From Symsagittifera roscoffensis (taxonomy: Eukaryota > Xenacoelomorpha > Acoela > Convolutidae): DNA of 64,000 nt. Where the stretch lies: contig NC_087066.1 in NCBI RefSeq assembly GCF_963678635.1, positions 50,339,581-50,403,580 on the forward strand, read 5' to 3'. Of this stretch, positions 22,204 through 35,312 are shown piece after piece. Within the stretch, counting starts at the first letter, position 1. Each line of letters begins with the position of its first letter. Below the pieces are notes generated by a model. The model was not told the DNA's origin and made no database searches. It was given only the letters and a program-made list of their open reading frames with translations. Position numbers and translations under genes: made by a program.

Positions 22204-23640
22204 GGCAACGCATTGGCTCCCTTCACGTTCAAAAATTCAGTGGTCATTCAGTAAAATCTCCCGTCCCGTGGTGTACGCCCCGATACTAATATTTGCCAGC
22301 TTAACAGCCATTGTCTGCAAGGTTGGAGTATCTTTTTCTGCAACTTATGAAGCTTCTCAAAACATATGTGCGAGAAAACAGCCCATAACAACAAAAATTC
22401 TTGAAGTGGACGAAGTCATCAAATATTTCAGCTTCAAACACCGCAACTTTCTGTACGTTGAATAAGAAATCTTAACACTCGCTCATTCGTTTGTATATGT
22501 TTATGCACCCTTGATATTCTCCATTTTGTTTTGGGATCGTGATTTTTGTTGTGAAAATTTAAAACCGCCCTTCCCCTCATTCAAAAATCTGCGTAGGCCA
22601 ACGCATCAATTATTATTTCAATGTTTCGGCTTCTTAGGCGGATAACCTTGACGCTCAGGCATTGTTTTTACCAGGAAAATCACAAAAAGAGATTTCTGAT
22701 TAGCATGGTATCAATCAGCAGTTGTTGATTGAAAAAAGTGTTAATTTTAAAGGTTTTACGACTATGTTCGACAATAGCATCTCTTGATTAGCTTCGGTTC
22801 GATCAGTGGTTGTCCATGGAAAAGATCTTTGTTCTTTGGAAGTTTATATAACTATGTTCGACAGAATACTTCAAAAGCATAAGGGAAGTTTTGATCACTA
22901 GGGTTATAGGGTAAGATGCAAAAGAATAAAAAGATATTTATTAGAATGAGATTATTTAAATAAGTAAAATGTTTACAAAGTTTTTGAAAAAAGTTTTGTT
23001 TGAAAAAGTCACTTTAAAATTAGTGTTTCGATGTATATATATTAAAATTTCGACAAACTGCATTTGTTTAGCCTGACAACGGATTGGTTTCCCTCACGTT
23101 AAAAAATTCTAAAGTCATGGAGTAAGATTTAACAGAAACATGACAAAAAGGCATTATTGATTAGCATGGGTTCGATCAGCGGTTGCTCATTGAAAACAAA
23201 GTTAAATTTCCATTTTTCAAAGATAAGGTTCTAGAAGATAAGTCAAAAGCATTAGGGAATTTGTTTCCCATGAACATCGAGAAAATTGAGATAGAATAAA
23301 ATTGTAAAGGCTAGAATGAAATAAGTAAAAAAACAAAAATGTTCACAAAAAAATTTTAGTTACAAAAAGTTTCTTCAGAGTTACAGTTTTGTTTATCGAA
23401 AACTATATAAATGGTTTTCCTCGAATTTCGGGAAAAGGGAAAATCCGATTATAAAAGCTTTGGTTTGAGCTCAAGGGTGGGTAATTTGACTAACAAACAA
23501 AAATTTTGTTGATTTCAACCAAAATTGATATATAATATATGTAGATGTACATATATTAAACTTTTTACAAAGTGAACATGTTTAATCCGAAAACGCATTG
23601 GCTCCCTCGACGTTCAAAAAACCTAAGGTTATCAGTAAAA
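22204..23640 (+). repeat. R higher-order array, partial leading unit
   Basis: Matches the later part of the 3.09-kb unit (compare 25285-26725), beginning GGCAACGCATTGGCTCCCTT and ending ATCAGTAAAA. Contains three GATTAGCATGGGTTCGATCA-type segments at different spacings. Confidence 0.85.
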
Positions 23641-26600
23641 TCTCCTATGCTTGCGGTATACGCCTTGCTACTTAAATTTTGCCGGGTGGTCGTGCTATTG
23701 GCATGAGTTAAGATTGGTCTCTTGTTTCTGCTAGATGTCGTTGTCCTAATTGATAATGACCGCTACTTTGCCAAACTGTGTTCAATAACCCGATGATTAG
23801 GTGACTTTACGATCTGATTTGAAAAGCTTGTTCTAAAGACTGAACTATAATTGATAGCTCGCCTTGTTTTGTTTGTTCCAGGAATCCTTATCTGATTCCA
23901 ATAAATAAGTTACTATATCATACACGTAGCTTGCGCTTAGTTCATGGCGCAGCCTGTGAAAGGACCAATGAACTCAAAGCATTCGCTAAATATAACTAGT
24001 TTTTAGGACAGTCCGACGGCGCAACTACCCAAGGAGAGGAATAGATGGCGCAATAGCTTGAAACTGCCACGGTTTGCGAAAATTGAAAAATTGTTGATTA
24101 AATCACTAATGTCGAAACCGATAGAAATGACGTAACCGCCTACTCCAGTGGAGGAACCTTCTGTAGACGACGAAATGGTTAAGAATACTAGAGATCGTTT
24201 TATTCGAAACACACAGCCTAGAACATGTGGGAGCACAAGGTGGTTAACTTTTTTTAAATCGGCTGTTTATTTGTTGTAAAAAAACTTTAGATCAAGAAAA
24301 AAATTAAATTGTTCCACTTTTTTTCCTCTCAAAATGAGATGTCGTTCTTTGAGCCAAATTTTGCATAATGAATTGAGGGCTAAATTAATTTCATTTTCAA
24401 ACCTAAACAATACGACTTCTCAACTAGCATTTGCAAATGCAGTGTCTGCACGGCCGAAGGATGTGTTTCTGCAGTTTTCGAAGCTTCTCAAATTAGACAT
24501 GCGAGAAAACAGGCTCACACAACTGTCTTTTTCTACTAACTAAGAAATTCTGTGGATAATATCATCAAATGATTCGGCTTTAAACTTCGATCATTTCTGT
24601 AAGTTGAAAAATTTTTCGTAAAATAACTTCAACAATAACTCATAATTTACTCATTCGTGCGGGTATAATTATGAACTTTTTATATTTCCCATTGTATTTT
24701 AAAAGGGTTGTTTTTGTGTGGAAATAGTAAACCGCTTTCTCCCTCAAAAAAAAACGCCACCATTTCAATTATTACTTCAAACTTTAGGTTTCTGAGGCAG
24801 ATAACCTTGACGCTCAGGCATTGATTTTACCAGAAAAATGACGAAAATTGATAAGCATGGGGCTTATTGATTAGCATGGGGGTATTGATTAACATGGGTT
24901 CGATCAGCAGTTGTTCATTTAAAAGAGTGATAGTTCTTTGAAGTTTAGTCGAATATGTTCAAAAGTTTACTTCAAAGACATAAAGGAAGTTATAAGTCGT
25001 TCTTAAAATCAAAGACTGTAAAGACATAGGATAAAATGGTAAAGGTCAGAATGAACTGAGTTAAACAAAAGAAAAAATAAAACTATTTGGATAAGAAGTT
25101 TTTGCTCTCAAAATCGAATTTCTTAAAAAATGACGAAAATCAGATTGTAAAAGTTTTCGATTCAGTTCAATGGGTGGGAATTTTGATGCAATAATCAAAC
25201 TTACTGTTGATTTTAACCAAAATTGCTATATATAGTTGATTTAACAAAAACTTCTGTATGTGTACATAGTCTAAATTTTTGGTCCGGCAACGCATTGGCT
25301 GCCTTCACGTTCAAAAATTCAGTGGTCATTCAGTGAAATCTCCCGTTCCCGTGTTGTACGCCCCGATACTAATATTTGCCAGCTTAACAGCCATTGTCTG
25401 CAAAGTTGGAGTATCTTTTTTTGTAACCTATGAAGCTTCTCAAAACATATGTGCGAGAAAACAGCCCATCACAAAAAAAATTCTTGAAGTGGACGAAGTC
25501 ATCAAACATTTCAGCTTCAAACACCGCAACTTTCTGTGTGTTGAATAAAAAATATTAACACTCGCTCATTCGTTTGCATATATTTATGCACTCTTGACTT
25601 TCTCCATTTTTTTGAGAGGGTGATTTCTGTTGTGAAAAATTAAAAAACGCCCTTCCCCTCATTCAAAAATCTGCGTAGGCCACCTTTTCGATTTTTTTTA
25701 GGGATTCGGCTTCTTAGGCGGATAACCTTGACGCTCAGGCATTGTTTTTACCAGGAAAATGACAAAAAGAGATTTTTGATTAGCATGGGTTCAATCAGCA
25801 GTTGTTGATTGAAAAAAGTGTTAATTTTTAAAGGTTATACTATACGACTATGTTCGACAATAGCATCTGTTGATTGGCTTCGGTTCGATCAGTGGTTGTC
25901 CATGGAAAATATCATTTGTTCTTTGGAAGTATATACAATTCTGTTCGACAGAATACTTCAAAGCATAAGGGAAGATTTGATTCCTAGGGTTAAAGGGTAG
26001 GGTGAATTAGAATTAAAAAATGTTAGAATGAGATTATTTAAATAAGTAAAATGTTTGCAAAGTTTTTTAAAAAAGTTTTGTTGGAAAAAGTCACTTTAAA
26101 ATTAGTGTTTCGATGTATATATTTTAAATTTTTGACAAACTAAATTTGTTCAGTCTGCCAACGGATTGGTTTCCTTCACGTTACAAATTTCTAAATTCAT
26201 AGAGTAAGATTTAACAGAAACATGACAAAAAGGCTTTATTGATTCGCACGGGTTCGATCAGCGGTTGTTCATTGAAAACAAAATTAAAATTTCATTTTTT
26301 AAAGATAGGGTTCTAGAAGATAAGTCAAAAGCTTTAGAGAGTTTGTTTCCCATGAACATCGAGAAAATTAAGATAGCATAAAATGGTAAAGGCTAGAATG
26401 AAATAAGTAAAAAAAAATAAAAATGTTCACAAACAAGACTTAGCTATAAAAAGTGTCTGCAGAGTTTTTATTTTGATTATCGAAATTTATTTAATTTGTT
26501 TTCCTCGAATTTTGGGAAAAATGAAAATCCGATTCTAAAAGCTTTGATTTGAACTCATGGGGTGGGTATTTTGACTAACAAATCAAAGTTTTTTTTATTT

Positions 26601-26725
26601 CAACCAAAGTTTATATATAATATATGTGTGTGTACATACATTAAACTTTTTACAAAGTGTTCATGTTTAATCCGAAAACGCATTGGCTTCCTCGACGTTC
26701 AAAAAACCTAAAGTTATCAGTAAAA
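23641..26725 (+). repeat. R higher-order array, unit 1 (about 3.09 kb)
   Basis: Begins TCTCCTATGCTTGCGGTATA. In order it holds an LTR-like tail ending TAGTTCATGGCGCAGCC, a gag-like remnant whose Trp codon is TAG (24004-24006), a module ending near GAAAACAGGCTCACAC, and then R monomers of about 875 and 515 bp before the next unit. The ATG of the gag remnant is intact here (23944). Confidence 0.92.
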
Positions 26726-29700
26726 TCTCCTATGCTTGCGGTATACGCCTTGCTACTTAAATTTTGCTGGGTGGTCGTGCTATTGGCATGAGTTAAGATT
26801 GGTCTCTTGTTTCTGCTAGATGTCGTTGTCCTAAATGACAATGACCGCTACTTTGCCAAACTGTGTTCAATAACCCGATGATTAGGTGAATTTACGATCT
26901 GATTTGAAAAGCTTGTTCTAAAGACTGAAATATAATTGATAGCTCGCCTTGTTTTGTTAGTTCCAGGAATCCTTATCTGATTCCAATAAATAAGTTACTA
27001 TATCATACACGTAGCTTGCGCTTAGTTCAAGGCGCAGCCTGTAAAAGGACCAATGGACCCAAAGCATTCGCTAAATATAACTAGTTTTTAGGACAGTCCG
27101 ACGGCGCAACTACCCATGTAGAGGAATAGATGGCGCAATAGCTTGAAACTGCCACGGTTTGCGAAAATTGAAAAATTGTTGATTAAATCACTAATGTCGA
27201 AACCGATAGAAATGACGTTACCGCCTACTCCAGTGGAGGAACCTTCTGTAGACGACGAAATGGTTACGAATGCAAGAGATCGTTTTATTCGAAACACACA
27301 GCCTAGAACATGTGGGAGCACAAGGTGGTTAGCTTTTTTTAAATCGGCTGTTTATTTGTTGTGAAAAACTTTAGATCAAGAAAAAAATTAAATTGTTCCG
27401 CTTGTTTTCCCCTCAAAAAGAGATCTCATTCTTTGAGCCAAATTTTGCATAATGAATTGAGGGCTAAAATAATTTCATTTTCAAACCTAAACAATACGAC
27501 TTCTCAACTAGCATTTGCAAATGCAGTGTCTGCACGGCCGAAGGATGTGTTTCTGCAGTATTCGAAGCTTCTCAAAACAGACATGCGAGAAAACAGGCTC
27601 ACACTACTGTCTTTTTTTACTAACAGAGAAATTCTGTGGATAATATCATCAAATGATTCGGCTTTAAACTTCGATCATTTCTGTAAATTGAAAAATTTTT
27701 CGTAAAACAACTTCAACAATAACTCATAATTTACTCATTCGTGCGGGTATAATTATGAACCTTTGATATTTCCCATTGTATTTTAAAAGGGTTGGTTTTG
27801 TGTGGAAATATTAAACCGCTTTCTCCCTCAATAAAAAAACGCCACCATTTCAATTATTACTTCAAACTTTAGGCTTCTGAGGCAGATAACCTTGACGCTC
27901 AGGCATTGATTTTACCAGAAAAATGACGAAAATTGATTAGCATGGGGTTTATTGATTAGCATGGGGGTATTGATTAACATGGGTTCGATCAGCAGTTGTT
28001 CATTTAAAAGAGTGATAGTTCTTTGAAGTTTAGTCGAATATGTTCAAAAGTTTACTTCAAAGACATAAAGGAAGTTTTAAGTCGTTCTTAAAAGCAAAGA
28101 GTGTAAAGACATAGGATAAAATGGTAAAGGTCAGAATGAACTGAGTTAAACAAAAGAAAAAATAAAACTATTGGGATAAGAAGTTTTAGCTCTCAAAATC
28201 GAATTTCTTAAAAAATGACAAAAATCAGATTGTAAAAGTTTTGGTTTCAGTTCAATGGGTGGAAATATTGATGCAATAATCAAACTTACTGTTGATTTTA
28301 ACCAAAATTGGTATATATAGTTGATTTAACCAAAACTTCTGTATGTGTACATAGTCTAAATTTTTGGTCCCGCAACGCATTGGCTCCCTTCACGTTCAAA
28401 AATTCAGTGGTCATTCAGTGAAATCTCCCGTTCCCGTGTTGTACGCCCCGATACTAATATTTGTCAGCTTAACAGCCATTGTCTGCAAAGTTGGAGTATC
28501 TTTTTTTTGTAACTTATGAAGCTTCTCAAAACATATGTGCGAGAAAACAGCCCATCACAAAAAAAAATTCTTGAAGTGGACGAAGTCATCAAACATTTCA
28601 GCTTCAAACACCGCAACTTTCTGTGTGTTGAATAAAAAATATTAACACTCGCTCATTCGTTTGTATATATTTATGCACTCTTGATTTTCTCAATTTTTTT
28701 TGAGAGGGTGATTTCTGTTGTGAAAAATTAAAAACCGCGCTTCCCCTCATTAAAAAATCTGCGTAGGCCACCGCTTCGATTTTTTTTTTTCAGGGTTTCG
28801 GCTTCTTAGGCGGATAACCTTGACGCTCAGGCATTGTTATTACCAGGAAAATGACAAAAAGAGATTTTTGATTAGCATGGGTTCGATCAGCAGTTGTTGA
28901 TTGAAAAAAGTGTCAATTTTTAAAGGTTATACTATACGACTATGTTCGACAATAGCATCTGTTGATTGGCTTCGGTTCGATCAGTGGTTGTCCATGGAAA
29001 ATATCATTTGTTCTTTGGAAGTATATACAATTATGTTCGACAGAATACTTCAAAGCATAAGGGAAGTTTTGATTCCTAGGGTTATAGGGTAGGATGAATT
29101 AGAATAAAAAAATGTTAGAATGAGATTATTTAAATAAGTAAAATGTTTACAAAGTTTTTAAAAAAAGTTTTGTCGGAAAAAGTCACTTTAAAATTAGTGT
29201 TTCGATGTATATATTTTAAGTTTTTGACAAACTAAATTTGATCAGTCTGCCAACGGATTGGTTTCCTTCACGTTACAAAATTCTAAATTCATGGAGTAAG
29301 ATTTAACAGAAACATGACAAAAAGGCTTTATTGATTCGCACGGGTTCGATCAGCGGTTGTTCATTGAAAACAAAATTAAGTTTTCATTTTTTAAAAATAG
29401 GGTTCTAGAAGATAAGTCAAAAGCTTTAGGGAGTTTGTTTCCCATGAACAACGAGAAAATTAAGATAGGATAAAATGGTAAAGGCTAGAACGAAATAAGT
29501 AAAAAAAAATAAAAATGTTCACAAAAAAGTTTTAGATATAAAAAGTGTCTGCAGAGTTTTTATTTTGATTATCGAAATTTATTTAATTTGTTTTCCTCGG
29601 ATTTCGGCAAAAGGAAAATCCGATTCTAAAAGCTTTGATTTGAACTCATGGGGTGGGTATTTTGACTAACAAATCAAAGTTTTTTTTATTTCAACCAAAA

Positions 29701-29815
29701 TTGATATTTAATATATGTATGTGTACATATATTTAACTTTTTACAAAGTGTACATGTTTAATCCGAAAACGCATTGTCTCCCTCGACGTTCAAAAACCTA
29801 AAGTTATCAGTAAAA
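26726..29815 (+). repeat. R higher-order array, unit 2
   Basis: Same order and about 97% identity to unit 1 by eye. The gag-like start is ruined (TTCAAGGCGCAG, so ATG has become AAG at about 27029) and the same TAG occurs at 27089-27091. Frames at 27143-27364 and 27361-27705 are open only because the stop lies upstream of them; I do not call them genes. Confidence 0.92.
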
Positions 29816-30224
29816 TCTCCTATGCTTGCGGTATACGCCTTGCTACTTAAATTTTGCCGGGTGGTCGTGCTATTGGCATGAGTTAAGATTGGTCTCTTGT
29901 TTCTGCTAGATGTCGTTGTCCTAAATGACAATGACCGCTACTTTGCCAAACTGTGTTCAATAATCCGATGATTAGGTGACTTTATGATCTGATTTGAAAA
30001 GCTTGTTCTAAAGACTGAACTATAATTGATAGCTCGCCTTGTTTTGTTAGTTCCAGGAATCCTTATCTGATTCCAATAAATAAGTTACTATATCATACAC
30101 GTAGCTTGCGCTTAGTTCAAGGCGCAGCCTGTAAAAGGACCAATGGACCCAAAGCATTCGCTAAATATAACTAGTTTTTAGGACAGTCCGACGGCGCAAC
30201 TACCCATGGAGAGGAATAGATGGC
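29816..30224 (+). repeat. R higher-order array, unit 3, cut by gap
   Basis: First ~410 bases of a third unit, again with TTCAAGGCGCAG and the TAG at 30179-30181. It stops at the 200-N gap, so more units may be missing from the assembly. Confidence 0.92.
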
Positions 30225-30424
30225 NNNNNNNNNNNNNNNNNNNNNNNNNNNNNNNNNNNNNNNNNNNNNNNNNNNNNNNNNNNNNNNNNNNNNNNNNNNN
30301 NNNNNNNNNNNNNNNNNNNNNNNNNNNNNNNNNNNNNNNNNNNNNNNNNNNNNNNNNNNNNNNNNNNNNNNNNNNNNNNNNNNNNNNNNNNNNNNNNNNN
30401 NNNNNNNNNNNNNNNNNNNNNNNN
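30225..30424. other. assembly gap (200 N)
   Basis: Placeholder gap lying inside the tandem array. Sequence after the gap does not resemble the array. Confidence 0.98.
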
Positions 30425-31486
30425 ATTCAAAACTATTTAGAATAGGCTGAAACTGATCTAAGATTATGCTTGTTTTATCAACTAAATCAACGTTATTTTG
30501 ATTCAACTGAATTTGTTTGGGTGTACGCCAATTATCTGTATAAATCTGATTGTGATCGATTTTATCTCAGAAAAGGCGTAATCAGATTCATTCCATCAAC
30601 CTACGGCTCCTTAGGCAACTTTTCCTGTGTCTACGTCAATACCGTTATAATTAAGTTGAAGAGTTTTTTTACTGATAGATACAACCCCAAATACGAGGTT
30701 GGGGAACGCATAATTCAGGATGAGGAGAATGGTGCAATAAAAAACATTTCCCTGATTGAGTTTTTCAATAGGTTCCAGTTCAGAAGCTTTGCTTTTAAAC
30801 TGGCAAGGTTCTTTTTTCTTTGATGCCAAGCTTTGTTATTGAAGACTCAATTAACTTTGAAAAATTAATCAAAAACTAAATATTAACAAGGATAGCCGGT
30901 TACTGTGCAAGTAGCACAGAATGTTTTTCAAAAAACTACAAAACTTTTTTTTTCAATTTATTGTAGTTTTTCATGCGTCGTTTGATCAAACGATCAGACG
31001 TGAAAATATAATTTAGAAATATTTAACAATCATAGTAAAATAGGCAAACAGGACAACAGTTTTTGACGGAAATGACTTTAAAAACACAAAAATGTATATA
31101 AAAGGTTTTTAGAAAACCAATTTTTTCAAATTTTTTTTGCAATTTTTTATCTTTAAGGATTTTCTTTTCAAAAATGAAAAAAAATCTCCGAAATCTAATT
31201 TTGCTCGAGTAAAATAAAAAAAGTGTATTGTAAACGGCTTGAAAGAAGACGAAAATCAGTCAACAAATCAAAACATTGGTATTCTCGAGAAAAAAACTTG
31301 GGAATTTTCTAATGTGGTTCGAATCACGACTGGAAGTCCTTTAATATGATATAGAAATCAACCCATTACGATGATTATTTGTGGTACTTGATTTTGCGTG
31401 AAAAAAAACTAAAACACACCCTAATACAAAGTTCCTCCTCATTTTCCATATCCGGAACAATAATTTTGATGAATTGCTGCAGTTTT
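30425..31486. other. no gene recognised
   Basis: The 117-codon plus-strand frame at 30470-30823 is Phe/Tyr-rich, has no motif I know, and overlaps a 72-codon minus-strand frame of similar quality. It may be a chance frame. The rest is AT-rich. Confidence 0.4.
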
Positions 31487-32019
31487 TGTTCCGACTTTCG
31501 ATACGAAAGTAACGGAATATTTGTGCTCGGGGTGGGTTTTTTTTTCTTCAGACAAATTTCGACTTTTTAACTCGCCATTTTTGACAGAATTTTTTATATC
31601 ATTCGAAAGGTATTGTTGTCCTTAGCCTAAATTTGAAAAGATATTTTACCTGTGATCATTTTTCGTAAAATTATGAGGGTTTAAAGATTGCAATTTTGAC
31701 CAATTTGGGACAATTAACGCGCGATATAATTCGCGCTATTAACGCGTAAGCGGAATTTTAATCCGCCTTATAAATTGTTCCAAATTGGTTGAACGAAGCT
31801 TATTTGCCATAATTGATTTGTTACAAGGAACAAAACTTATCTTTTTATACTTTATATGGCGTGTGGGGGGATGATTTTCATAAAAAATTTCAAATTTTAG
31901 AGAAAAAAATTTCATTTTATTTTATTTCATTTAATTTTCCTACATAATTACTGCTGCTCCATAAAACTTAAACGGCTGTCGGAACATTCAGGGCTTCGCC
32001 CTGATACGAGCAGTCTTGT
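31487..32019 (+). mobile_element. HINE/Helitron2-like non-autonomous element, copy A
   Basis: About 0.53 kb. The 5' end GTTCCGACTTTCGATACGAA forms nested palindromes (ACTTTCG-ATA-CGAAAGT inside TTCCG...CGGAA). The centre has a CpG-rich palindrome (GCGCGA-TATAAT-TCGCGC) flanked by two TTAACGCG repeats. The 3' part has GTCGGAAC, the inverse of the 5' GTTCCGAC, then a perfect hairpin TCAGGGC-TTC-GCCCTGA, then GATACGAGCAGTCTTGT. No coding capacity. Subterminal inverted repeats, a 3' hairpin and T-rich target context resemble the published structure of HINEs (non-autonomous Helentron/Helitron2 elements); that assignment is inference. Confidence 0.75.
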
Positions 32020-33085
32020 TCCTTTTTTGTTGCTAGTTTATTGGATTACTGAACTCTGTCATAGATAATTTTTCGGAAATTCTGGTTGAGTTTCAGTTGT
32101 AACAATATTTCTTTCGTATTAAAATACCAATGTCAAAATTTTTTTAGAAAAAATGATGTCAATAGTATGAACAAACTATATTCAATATGATGCAACTATA
32201 ATTTTTTGAAGAAACAAATTGCCGGTTTACTTTGTTACAGATGAGATAAAACGCGAATAAACTTTGTCATTCCAAAGTAGAGGCAAACTGCTGACCTGTT
32301 GAGACGTTTTTTAAGACTAATACGATCTGAACCGCCAATGATATTGTCTTTCCACCTGAAAAATACAATCGATAACTCAGTTAAAAAGAAAATTAGGCAA
32401 ATTTTCAACCTTTCAGCAAACCTGCTGAAAGAGTTAGTCAATTTATGGCAAAATCGATTTTTACTAACTCAAAATTAGACGCTAAACTGTTGACTTGGAC
32501 TTTTATACAACTTCATTATTTGTTCATTTTCAAATGGTTATTTTAAATCTTTCAGTCCAAGTTTTTTATGCCAACTTGAATCAATTCAACCTAATAATTT
32601 CTAATAAAATTTTGGTTTGCTTACTTTGGGATTTTTGCAAATTTGCAGTCTGACAGCTATATGTCGGCAGCGAAAATTGGGCAAACTCAGTAAAAACGGA
32701 GAAGAATGACTTTCAATTAATAAAGCAAAAAATCGCAAAAACTTTTATTTAAACAACAAAGTAAAGACAAAAAAAAAACATTTTTCAGACCAAAAAATTA
32801 GAAGCAAACTTTCATTTGATTATATATTTTTTGCACAGATATACACATTCAAGGAAAACCTATTACAAATAATGAAAACTGGCATATTCAGACGGCGAAA
32901 AAACTAGTATGTGCTCTAAATCCAAAATTGATAATTTCCGAGATGGTAGTTCAGATCATTTGCTGTCGGGTAGTTTAAAAACTTTGTTAACATTCCTTAA
33001 TAGCTTTCTCGAATATAGTTTTTAAAATGAAACATTTTCAGAGTTAAAACGTCACTTTGCGTTTCAATTCGTTCACCAGTGTAAT
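32020..33085. other. no gene recognised
   Basis: AT-rich spacer between two HINE-like copies, with no frame longer than 70 codons and no repeat I can identify. Confidence 0.5.
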
Positions 33086-33630
33086 TGTTCCGACTTTTGA
33101 TACGAAAGTAACGGAATATTTGTGTATTTGTGCTCGGGGTGGGTTTTTTTTTCTTCAGACAAATTTCGACTTTTTAACTAGCCATTTTTGACGGAATTTT
33201 TTTAGATTATTCAAAAAGTATTGTTGTCCTGAGTTTAAATTTGAAAAAATATTTCACCTGTGATCATTTTTTGTGAAGTTATAAAGGTTTAAAGATTGCC
33301 ATTTTGGCCATTTTGACCAATTTGGGACAATTAACGCGCGATATAATTCGCGCTATTAACGCGTAAGGGGAGATTTAATCCGTCTTATAAATCGTTCCAA
33401 ATTGGTTGAACGAAGCTTGTTTGCCATCATTGATTTGTTACAAGGAACGAAATCTATCTTTTTGTGTTTTATATGGCGTGTGGGGGGATGATTTTCATTA
33501 AAAATTTCTAAAAAAATTTTTTCGTTTTATTTTATTTCATTTAAATTTTTTATGTTTTTACTGCTGCTTCATAAACCTTAAAAGGCAGTCGGAACATTCA
33601 GGGCTTCGCCCTGATACGAGCAGTCTTGTT
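33086..33630 (+). mobile_element. HINE-like element, copy B
   Basis: Same structure as copy A, roughly 90% identical, with a small duplication of ATATTTGTG near the 5' end and an extra CCATTTTGG segment. All palindromes are present; the first carries C to T (CTTTTGATACGAAAG). The 3' hairpin TCAGGGCTTCGCCCTGA is perfect. Confidence 0.8.
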
Positions 33631-35312
33631 TGATTTTCAATACCGTTCGTGTAATAAAAAGCAACAGCTATATAAACCATTGAGCAATTTGATGAATAAA
33701 TTGAGACACGCAGTGTTCAGATGTGACTAAATTTCAAAATGCAATATAAACGGTTTCATACTTGGTATAAAAACATGTGAAAACTTAAACAAAAACCTAT
33801 GTGAAAAATTGTGGTTCAATTATTGCACTATTTTGTGGCACTTGTGGTTCAATTATTGCACTATTTTTTTTTAATATTGCTCAAAAACATACCGCACACT
33901 TGTTTTTTGCTCATTGGATTATTGGCTAACATGTGAGCAGTTCAGCGCCTTACCGAGAATCGCTGCTGTGCTCCAAATGCAATTTTTGAACTTTTCAGTA
34001 GCTTATTGTAATTGAATGTAACAATTCCATCAGCTTTTGTGTGCTTATAAAAGTATTTCAGTTTCTTTTGCAATCAAAAATCTAAAATCAGCAGCACCTT
34101 AACTTTTCATTGTACAAATAAATTTTACGAGGTTTTCGATTCCATAATGGCCAATTTTTGTTCATCGACATTTTTTGTTGCGAGCCCATATTATGACAAA
34201 TACTTTTGCAGCGCACCTGAATAAAGTTCTAAGAATATGAGAGCACGGATTACTTAATGGCCCCTCCCTTTTTAAGGGGAACGAGTGCGAAGGTACATAT
34301 TCCTTTATGCTCTGAACCGTTGAATTATAAGTGGAAGGGGGTGGGGGGGGGGGGGGGTAGAATGATTTGAGAGACTGGAAAATACAATCAGAGTATAGTT
34401 TTAACTCACTTGAAACTACAAATATTCATGGTTTAAATTTCACCAGATTATTAGCTACATCACATTAATTGCATCAGAAGTCGTTAAAGCCATGATTATA
34501 CTTGAGTGGTTTGTTTATAAGTAGCAAACAAATCTGTCAATTAAACCCAAAACTGGCTCTACTAAACACGATCTCGATTGGGTTTGAATCACACAAGCCC
34601 AAAATCATCGGCCTCAAAATAACAACTTCAAATTGAATCAAACCTTTTCTCATCATATTTTTTTCTCAAAAACTCCATTTTGGCCCAGAAGATCTTTGGT
34701 TATTAATAAAAACCCATATTACTCATTAAATCTTGGGGAAATCTTTTCAAAGCCCGTAAAATTTCATTCTTTGTTTCTACTCAACTGAGAAAAAATTTGT
34801 GCAAATTGGCATATTTTTACGATCGGAGCGAGTCTTGGTTCATTAAATTGATTTCCTTCGGATTATCGATTGGGGCTATTTTATCCTGGGCTAAGACAGT
34901 TGCAAGGTAAATCTTTCCCACTCTCTCATTCATAGCTAGCACAGGGTATTGTTCCTAACAGGAATCTATGTTTTACGCATTATTGCACCTGAAAAGCTGA
35001 TAGCAAGGAAATATATATATGAAGGTCCCACATTGAAATTAAATTTTCGGCGTCGTACTTTTACTAAGTGCACAAAAGGTGTTTACTCTTACCTTCTGGT
35101 TTGCTAATATCGCTTATCATTCTCAGCTTCCTAATATCAATTTGTCACGGTATGTTAGGCCCCTGATCGACCGTATTTTTAGACCCTTTTATGTTGCGTT
35201 TTGCATAATTTACTATCGGAATTCACTTTTTCATCTTGGCATTTATTTCCTGAAAATTTCCATTCTATGCGTCGCAACCAAATTAAAGCTTTTAAGTTTT
35301 CATCATACGCTA
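33631..35312. other. no gene recognised
   Basis: Contains a 33-bp direct repeat (GTGGTTCAATTATTGCACTA at 33811 and 33844) and a 15-base G run near 34342-34357. A frame at 35079-35357 overlaps the duplication below and has no recognisable motif. Confidence 0.45.

Noticed and set aside
30470-30823. 117-codon frame after the second gap as a gene
   Set aside because: No motif, overlapped by a frame of similar quality on the other strand, no splice or start context. Left as unassigned.
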